Source: Massilia atriviolacea
GTDB lineage: Bacteria; Pseudomonadota; Gammaproteobacteria; Burkholderiales; Burkholderiaceae_D
Assembly (NCBI RefSeq): GCF_003953935.1
Contig: NZ_RXLQ01000011.1
Location: 62,001 to 126,000 of the forward strand
DNA length: 64,000 nucleotides
Direction: 5' to 3'
Shown here: piece by piece, positions 33,501 to 42,500 of the stretch
Numbering within the stretch: position 1 is the first letter of the stretch
Layout: each line of letters begins with the position of its first letter
The notes under the pieces: generated by a model
Seen by the model: the letters and a program-made list of their open reading frames with translations, nothing else
Told to the model about the DNA's origin: nothing
The model's database searches: none
Translations under genes and position numbers: made by a program

Positions 33501-36500
33501 CCACCGTCGCGCTCAGGGTGACAGTTTCCTTACCGGCGATCCTGATCGTCCCGCCGCTAGGCGCCACGCTCAAGGTGGTCGGCTGCAGGGTTGACGGCAC
33601 CGTCGCCGCGAACGCCACCGGCGTTCCCGGCAGGGTGTGGCCCTCGCTGCCCACGAACAGCGCGCTCAGATTGTGCGCTCCGGCGGACAGACGGGTCAGC
33701 AGGCGCGCGGAGCCATCGACGCCGAGCACGCTGGTGCCGAGCAGCGTGCCGCCTTCGTACCATTGCACCGAACCTTTGAGCTTACCGTTGCCGTTAGGCG
33801 TTACCTGGGCCGACAAGATGGTATTGTTGCCGCTGGAGACGATCGTTTGCACAGGAGCGACCTGCATGGTCGCGCTGGCGGGCGAAACCACATGCTTGAG
33901 CATCGGCGCCACCACGGGCGTGTTGCAGCCGTCGCCCAGATAGCTGGCCCGGATCCTGTAGGTATTATTCTGGCCGAGCGCAAACGGCACGACCAGCGTG
34001 GCGACCCCGTCGACCACGTCGGCGGTCAGCGTTTCGTAAAAGGTATAGGTCTCCCCTGAGAAGGAAAACGCGACCAGGCCGCCCGGATGATTGCCGGTGA
34101 CCCGCACGCGCAATGTCAGCGGGTCGCCGTAGGCCGAGCCTGGCGCCACGGTAAAGCTGATGTCGCTGGTGACCGCCCGCAGGTTCAGCGCCACGCTGGC
34201 GGACACGGCCGCTGGCGCCGTCCCATCGCCCGCGTACACGGCGCGCACGTCGGCGATGCCGGCGGCGAGCCGGTCGAGACTGATCGAAGCCTGGCCGTCG
34301 ACCACCGTCGCCGTGCCGAGCACCAGCTCGCCGCTCATGAACCTGACGGTGCCGCCGGCAGCGGCCGCGGCCATGGTGACATTCAGGCGCAGCGGCGAGG
34401 CGACATTGCCCTGCCCGCCATCGGACGTGAGCACCATGCCGCTTGCCGGACGCAGCACGGTCTGCTGCAGTACAGCCGAACTGGCCTGGCGGTTGTTCAC
34501 ATCGCCCGCGTACACGGCTGTCAACTGGCGTGCGCCGAGTTGCAGATGGTCGACCTGCAAGGTCGCGACCCCGTTCACCAGATTGGCGCTGCCGAGCAGG
34601 ACGTTGCCATCGAAAAAGCTGACCGTGCCGTGCGGCGCGGCGCCGTCGACCCGTGCGCTGAGCAACAGCGGCGCGCCGGCGACCACGCTGGCGGCAGCGG
34701 CCGTGAGGTCCACCGTCACGCTCTCATCGAAGACCAGGCGGCTCAGTTCGGCCGAGACGCTGGCCGCACTGGCGGCGTCGCCCGCATACTCGGCGCGCAA
34801 GCTGGCCGGGCCGCCGGCCAGCGTGGCATCGAGCCTGGCCACGCCGTCGACCAGGGCAGCCTGTCCGACCAGGGTGGCGCCGTTGTAAAACTTGACGATG
34901 CCGCTGGTGAGCAGGTTGCCGGTCACCTGCGCCAGCAAGGCATAGCGGTCGCGCGCGGCGCCGGGCAGCGGCTGCGCGCTCAGGACCGTGGCGCTCGGCG
35001 CCAGGGCGACGTTCAGGCCGTGCGCCACCGATTCGCTCGGGCCCGCCGAACCGTAGCCGGAGTAGACCGCCGTGAAAGCGTAATCGCCGACCGGCAGCTT
35101 GCCCAGATGAAGATAGGCGTCACCGGAGCGATAGTCGGAGATGCCGATCAGCTGGCCCGCGCTATAGAAGGACACCGTGCCATATTCCACCCCTTCGCCG
35201 GACACCTTGACCCGCAGCGAGATCGGCTGGTCGCTGGTGGCGAGGGTCCGGTCGATGCCCTCGCGCTCGATCAGGAGCACGGTCTTGCTCGGCTTGGTGG
35301 GGGCGATCACGGGCGGCTTGGCCGCGGCGCTGACATTGATGTCGATCTTGTTGCTGGCACCGTGATTGACCACTTCCCCGGCATACACACCGCTCGCGCG
35401 GACGAACACTGCCTGCACCTGCGTAAGCCCGACGCTGGAGAGCGAGGTGAGCAGCGTGGCAACGCCGTTTTCGGTACTATTGTATCCGAGATAGGTCTTG
35501 CCGCTGTAAAAATAGACATAGCCGTTCAGCAGCTCCGGCTTGTTCAGGCCGTCGGCCGTAGTGATTTTTGCGCTCAGCGTCAGGGGCGCGCCCTGCACCA
35601 CCGCGTCGGCGCTGGCGCTGATCTGGGCGACAGGAACCGAGTCGGGCGCCTTGTTGATGATGATCGACACGCTCGACGTCGAGGCGGCGTAATACTGGTC
35701 GCCCTTGTAACGGGCATCGAAATACGGCCAGTTGCCGTTCGGGGTATCGAACTGCACCCCGAGCGATGCGATGCCATTGACCAGCTTGGCGTAGCCGAGC
35801 ACCCTGCCGGTGGCGCGTTCCACGAACTCCACCTCGCCGGTGGGAAGCACGCCATCCTTGCCGGTTACGGTGGCCGCGAACACGGCGGTTTCCCCCACCT
35901 TGACATAGCTGCCGGCGACATTGTTCAACTTGAGGTTGCTGCTGCTGGTGGCCGGCGTGACATTGACCGCCACTTGCGCCGAACTGGCCGCGTTGTTGGC
36001 GTCGCCCGAATACAGCACCGTCAGCGTGTTGACGCCCGCCGGCAGCGGATAAGCGGAAAATCCGAGCGACGATTCGGTTGCGGGAACACTGCGGATCAGG
36101 CGGCCCTGGCCGTCGATCAGCGACACCGTGCCGCCGGGATTGATGCCGGCCAAGGTGAACGAAATCGACACCGGATCGAAGGCGGCGGCCTGTTTGGTGG
36201 CGCTGGTGATGGACAGGGCCGTGTCCGGACGCGCGAAAGGCAGCGCATGCGCGATACTGTCGGCATTGTTGGCATCGCCCGCGTAGACCGCCACCACCTG
36301 CTCGGCGGGGACCGCGGAATCGAGCAGGTACAAGGTGGCCAATCCCTGCACGATCCTGGCGCTGCCGAGCAGCTGCTTGTTGGCATCGAAGAAGTTGACC
36401 AGGCCGGTCGGATTGAAACCGCGCACGTCGGCGACCAGGCTCAGTGCCGTGCGGGCACCGTTGCCGGTGCTGTTGGCGAACAGGGTGAGGTGGCTGGCCG

Positions 36501-39500
36501 CCGGCTCGACCGGGGTGGATAAGAGCGCCGAGCTGCTGCCGGCATTGGCCGTGTCGCCGGAATAGACGGCGACCAGTTCGCCGCTCCCGGCGGCCAGGTT
36601 GCGCACCGCCAGGGTCGCCACGCCGTGCATGACGGCGGCGCTGCCGAGCAACTGGCGGTTGCGGTCGTAGAAGCTGACGCTCCCGCCGGGGCGGTAGGCG
36701 TTGACCGTGGCCGTGAGCGTAATCTGCTCGCCGGCGTTCGGTAGCGGGTTCGACGATGTCAGCACGACCGAGGTCGGGGCGATCCCGATGGCCTGCTCCA
36801 GTCCCGCCGAGGTGCTGGCGGCATTCACGTCGTCACCGAGGTAGACGGCGCTGAGGCGATTGGCCCCGACCGGCAGCGATGGCAAAGCCAGGCTGGCCGC
36901 GCCATTGGCGAGCGCAGCGTAGCCGAGCAAGGTCTCGCCGCTGTAAAACGCGACCATGCCGGACGGATTGACCCCACTGACCTTGGCGCGCAGGGTCGCA
37001 GCGGAACCGGCCACGGGTTGGGCCAGCTCGAGCGCCAGCGCGACCGTACTCGGCTGGCCGGCCAGCACGTCGGCGCCGATCCGGTTCGAATTGCTGCCCA
37101 CGTTGGCGGCGTCGCCGGAGTACACGGCGGTAATCTGGTGATGCCCCGGCGTCAGGCTGCTGGTAGTGAAACTGGCGGCATTGTTGACCAGGGTGGCGCT
37201 GCCGAGGAAGGTGGCGCCGGCAAAGAAGCTCACGGTACCGGTCAGGCTGCGCTCGGCGCCGATGGCGCTGGCCAGCGCCACGAAGGTGCGCGGGCTGTGC
37301 GGGCCGGCGGGCGTGCCGCTCTCGCTGATGCGCAGTGCCGTGGCGCTGCCGGCCAGGCGCAGCATGACCGCGCTGCCGTCGCCCAGCAGCGCGGTATCGA
37401 TCGGCGTGGCCAGGCGGTTGGTCGCATACGGCGCGTCGCTGCCGTCATACAAGGTCTGGGTGGCGTAGCCGAGCGCATCGACCTGCCAGCTCAGGCGCCC
37501 GGCGGCGTCGTAGATGTTCCAGGTTTTCGCATCCGACGCCGCGGCGGGCGGACGCAGGCCGTCCAGGGTCAGGCCCAGCAGCGCTGTCAGAGCACCGGCG
37601 TTGGCCGGCGCCGCCAGGTCGCGCGCGGCGCCCATGGCGCCGCCGGGATTGACGCCGGTGGCGTAGGCGATGCTCTGGGTGCGATGACCGTTGACGTCGT
37701 AGCGGTACTCGCGCAGGGCGCCGCTGGAATCGACTTCTGCGCTCAGCTTGCCGGCCGCATCGTACAGCAGCAGCGTCTTGGCGCCGTTGGCGTTCTGGGT
37801 CAGGCGCAGGCGTCCCAGCGCGTCATACCAGAAGCGCGTCTCGCCCAGCACCGCGCCGGGCGCGCTGTCGATCCTGGCGGCCAGCTCGCCGGCCTGATTG
37901 AATACCGAGGTCGTCACCAGGCCCGTGCCGAGCGTGGTGCGCACGGTATTGCCGGCATCGTCGTACAGATTGGTGGCCGCCGCGCCGCTGTTGTCGAAGG
38001 TGGTGAGCGTGCGGCCCAGGCCATCGTAGGCGTAGCTGGTCACCAGGCCGCCGGCACTAATGCTTTGCAACAGTTGCCCGCTCTGGTCGTACACCATCTC
38101 GCTGACCTGCTGCAGTCCGTCGGCCACGCCGGCGCCGCTGCTGTCGAGCGTTTTCCAGCTGATCGTCTTGCTGACCTGGCCGCGGAAGTCGTAACTGATG
38201 TCGGTGCGCTGGTTGCGCGACTTGTCCGCCGTGGCGGCGGCCCAGCTCATGTATTCGGCCTCGCTCAGGTAGCCGCTGGCGCAGGTCTCCCCCACGTACT
38301 CGATGATGCTGGCGCGATTGCCGAAACCATCGTAACGATATTCGGTGACCCTGCCGCTCGGCGTGCGCGTAAAGCGCAGGCGGCCGGCGCTGTCGTAGGC
38401 ATGCAAAGTCTGGCGCGAATCGCTCGCGTTCGTCGCACTCCAGACCGTCGTTTCCTTGGTGAGCTGGTTTTTGTCGTTGAAATCGCGGGTGATCTCGATG
38501 CCGAGTTCATCGATCGATTTTTTCTGGTTGCCGCGCGCATCGTATTCATAGCGGCTGACTTTGCCCGCGCCATCGGTGCGCGTCAACACGTTGCCGTCGG
38601 CATCGTAAGTGAAGCTGAAGCCGGTCGCAACGCCACCCACGGCAGGACCGTCGATCTCGGTCAGGCGGCCGGCGCTGTCGGTGGTCAGGGTCGTGACATT
38701 GCCGAGCGCGTCGGTGATGCGCGTCTGCGCGCCTGCGGCCGGCGCCTGCGCATAGTGCAGGGTCGCGGGCAGCTTGGCGAGCTGTGCTCCCGCCAGCAAG
38801 GCTTGATCGCCCAGCAAGGCGCGCAGCGCATCGGCGGCGCCGCCATCGGTAACGCCGTACAGGCTGGCCGCGATGCTGCTCCAGGTATCGCCCTGTCGTA
38901 CCCGGTAGTAAGGCGCCACCGGCACGCCGGTGGCGGTGACATCGTAGCGCAAGGTGGCTGGAACCGGGGCCAGCTTGACGCCGGCGCCGAGCACCGGATT
39001 GCCGAGCGCCGCGCGCAGCACCGCCACGGCGGTGGGCTCGCTGGTGCCGAACAGGGCCTGGGTAATCGATGTCCAGGTGTCGCCCGTCTTGGCCACGTAG
39101 GTCGATTCCAGGGCAATCGCCGTGCTGGTGGTGTAATTGAGCGTGGCCGGCCAGCTGTCGATGCGCTTGCCCGCCGTCAGCGCCGGGTTGCCGAGCGCCG
39201 AGGTGAGCGCGGCCAGCAGGGATGGCGTGTCGGCGCGGTACAGCGCCATGGCGATACTGGCCCAGGTATCGCCTTCGCGCACGATGTAATACGGGGTCAC
39301 CGGCGTGACGATCTGGAAGTCGAGCCGGGCCGGGAGACCGGTCAGCTTGCTGCCCCCAACCAGGTCCACATTGCCCATGGCGAGGCGCAGGGCCTCGGCC
39401 GCACCCGGCTCATTGCTGTGGTACAGCTGGCTGGCGATCGACTTCCAGGTATCGCCCGTCGACACGCGGTAATAAGGCGGCACCGTGACGGTGGCGGGTG

Positions 39501-42500
39501 TGAAGCTGAGCCAGGTCGGCAGCGGCGTCAGCTTGCTGCCTGCGACCAGGACCGGATTGCCCGCGTACGCCTGCAAGGCGGCCGCCGCCGCCGGGTCGGT
39601 GTTGCCGTACAGGGCGCCGGCGATGCTGGCCCAGGTGTCGCCAGCGCCGATCCGGTAAAACGGCGGCACCGCGATGGTGGTCGTGGTGTAGGCCAGGGTG
39701 GCAGGCAGACCGCCCAGCTTGGCGTTCGGCAGCAGCGCGACGTTGCCCATCAAGGCCTGCAAGGCCGCGCCGGCCTCGGGTTCGGGGGCGCCGTACAGGA
39801 GCGTGGCAATGCGGCTCCAGGTGTCGCCGACGCGGATCCGGTAGTGCGCCGGCACCGCCACCATCACCTGGTAGTCTAGGGTGGCGGGCAACTTGGTCAG
39901 CTTGGCGCCCGCCAGCAGGGTCGGGTTGCCCATGGCCTCCCGCAGCGCCGCCGCCGCGTCGGGATCCTTGCTGCCGTACAGTTTCAGGACGATCGCGTCC
40001 CAGCTGTCGCCTTGCAGGATGCGGTAGTGCGCAGGCACCTCGGTACTGCTGATGAGGACCTCGTAGTTGAGGGTCGCCGCCAGGTTGCTCAGCTTGGCGC
40101 CGGCCGTCAGGGGCGGATTGCCCAGCAGCGCCTGCAGCGCGCCGGCCGCTTCGGGGGCGCCGCTCTGGTACAGTTTGAGGGCAATGCCGGCCCAGGTATC
40201 GCCGGCGACGATGCGGTAGAACGGCGGCACCGTCACGCTGCTGGTGCTGGTGTAGCTGATGGTTGCCGGCAAGCCGGTCAGCTTGGTGGCGGGCGTGAGG
40301 GCGCGATTTCCCATGGCGCTTTGCAGGGCTGCCGCGGCGGCCGGGGTATCGGCGCCGTAGACTTTGGCGGCGATGCTGGCCCAGGTATCGCCAGTGGCGA
40401 TCATATAGTAGGCCGGCACGGTGACGCTGGCGGTGACCGTGTAGGTCAGCTTGTCCGGAATATTGAGCAGCTTGGTATTGTTCTGCAGGGTCTGTCCGGC
40501 CATCGCTTTCTCGAACGCCGCCACTGCCGCCGGGTCCGTTGTCCCGTACAGTTTTTTGGCGATGGTGGCCCAGGTATCGATGTTCAGGATACGGTAGTAC
40601 GGCGCCGCCGCCGGCACGGTACCGATCTTTGAGTAACTCATCGTATCGCGCATCTCGCTCAGCTTGCGCCCTGGCGTCAAGGGATCGGCGTGGATGGCGC
40701 GCATATTGGCGATCGTTTGCGCATCCGTGGTGCCGTACACATCCTTGGTGATACTGGCCCAGGTATCGCCGGCCTTGACCATGTAATACGGTTTGACCGA
40801 GACCACGCTGCCCGCCGTCACGCTGAGCGTCGGCGGCAGGGCGCTCAATTCGTCGCCCATGTAGAGCGCCGACAGGCCGAGCGCTTCCATCATGGCGTCG
40901 GCGGCCAGTTCGGTGCCGTATAACGCCAGCGCAACGCTCCAGCGGGTGGGATTGCCCTCGACCACGTAGGGCGTGGCCACACCGGTGCGCGCGTAGGTGG
41001 CGTTGGCGGCGAGCGTCGCAGTGCGCTGCAGCTTGCCCGCGAGCGCATCGAAGGACACCGTCACCATCGCCGGGTCGGTGGTCGAGATGGCCGATTTGAT
41101 CACGTTCAAGGATTTGGCGGTACTGGTCGTATCTGTGCTGCTCAGGCTACCCGCGACGATGCCTGCGCTGACCGTTGCGCTCTGGGTATCGGTGCTCGAC
41201 AAGGCGCCCGGAGTGAGCGTTGCACTGTGCGGGGCGACCTGGTTCTCGGTGGTCGACAGTTTGCCGGCATCGATCGGCAGGCTGATGGTGCCGCCCTGCG
41301 GCTCGGTCACCGCCAGTTTGGACGGATCGACCTGCGTGACATGGTCGACCACCTTGGGGTCGGTCGTGCCCAGCTTGCTGGAATCGAGCGGGACGCTGAT
41401 CGGACTGAGCGGCGTGTCGCTGGTGGACAGCTTGTTCGAATCGAGCGTGACGTTACCGTTTTTGGTGGTGGTGTCGGTGGTGACGAGCTTGCCGCTGTCG
41501 ACGCTGGCGTTGTGGTTGTTGACCACCGTTTCGCTGCCGGTCAGCCTGGACGGATCGAGCGGCGAGGTGGTGTCGATCATCTTGTCGCCGATGGTGTCGA
41601 GCTTGCCGGTGTCGACATTCGCCGTGGCCGGCAAAGCATTGTTCAGGTCGGCATAATCGAAGCGCGTGGTGCGCGCCACGCCGTCGACCAGCTGGCTCAT
41701 GCTGGCGATCTGCCAGCTCGCGCCGACCTGCTTGTAGGTGAAGGTGGCGTGGGTGCCGTCGCTCTCGAGCACGCTGGCGAGGCGCTTGCTGTCGCCATCG
41801 TAGCCATAGGTGGTGACGTAGCTGCGGCCGTCGGCGATGCTGTTGTCTTCCGGGCTCAGGTCGACCGTCACGCTGCTCAGGCGGCCGAGGGCGTCATAGC
41901 TGTAGCGGGTGCGGGTCTGGATGGCGCCGCCGCGCGCTTCGGTATGGATCTGGCTCAGCTTGCCATTTGCATAGTCGAGCACCATTTTCTCGCCATCCTG
42001 ATCGGTGATCGCGGCCAGGCGCTCGCCGCTGTAGGTGAAATCGAGGTAGTTGCCGCTGCGGTCGGCCTGGCGGATCATCTTGCCCTGGCCGGCGGTCCAG
42101 TCGTAGGTTTCGACCGTTTGGGTATCGCCATCGGTCCAGGTGAGCAGCTTGGTCTTTTCGTCGTACTTGATCAGGTCGTAGGCGCCCGCTCCCTCCCGGT
42201 GGACGTAGGCCTGCATGTGACCGTCGTAGCGGTAAACCGTCTGGGCGCCATCGCCGTCGGTGCGGGTGATCGTCCCGTCGGTATTGAAGGTCCCGGTCAC
42301 GCTGCCCAGGCTGCGATAGAAGCCGATGCGCCAGTTGTCGGCGCTGCCTTCACCCTGGAAGTTGCCTTGACTGTTGTAGCTGCGCATGACCGTTGCGTCC
42401 AGCCCCTGCCCCATCAAGCGATCGTCACGGTTCAGCAGCACCAGGTTGCCGTTGGCACTGTTCACGTACACCTGCTGGCCGTTACGGCCAAGCGCGGCAG

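Noticed and set aside
16903-33594. Very long open frames on the plus strand opposite the giant Rhs gene (16903-25722 and 26020-33594)
   Set aside because: They are antisense shadows created by the GC-rich, strongly repetitive YD and Ig codons; products are Arg/Ala/Gly/His-rich with no domain, signal or ribosome binding site.
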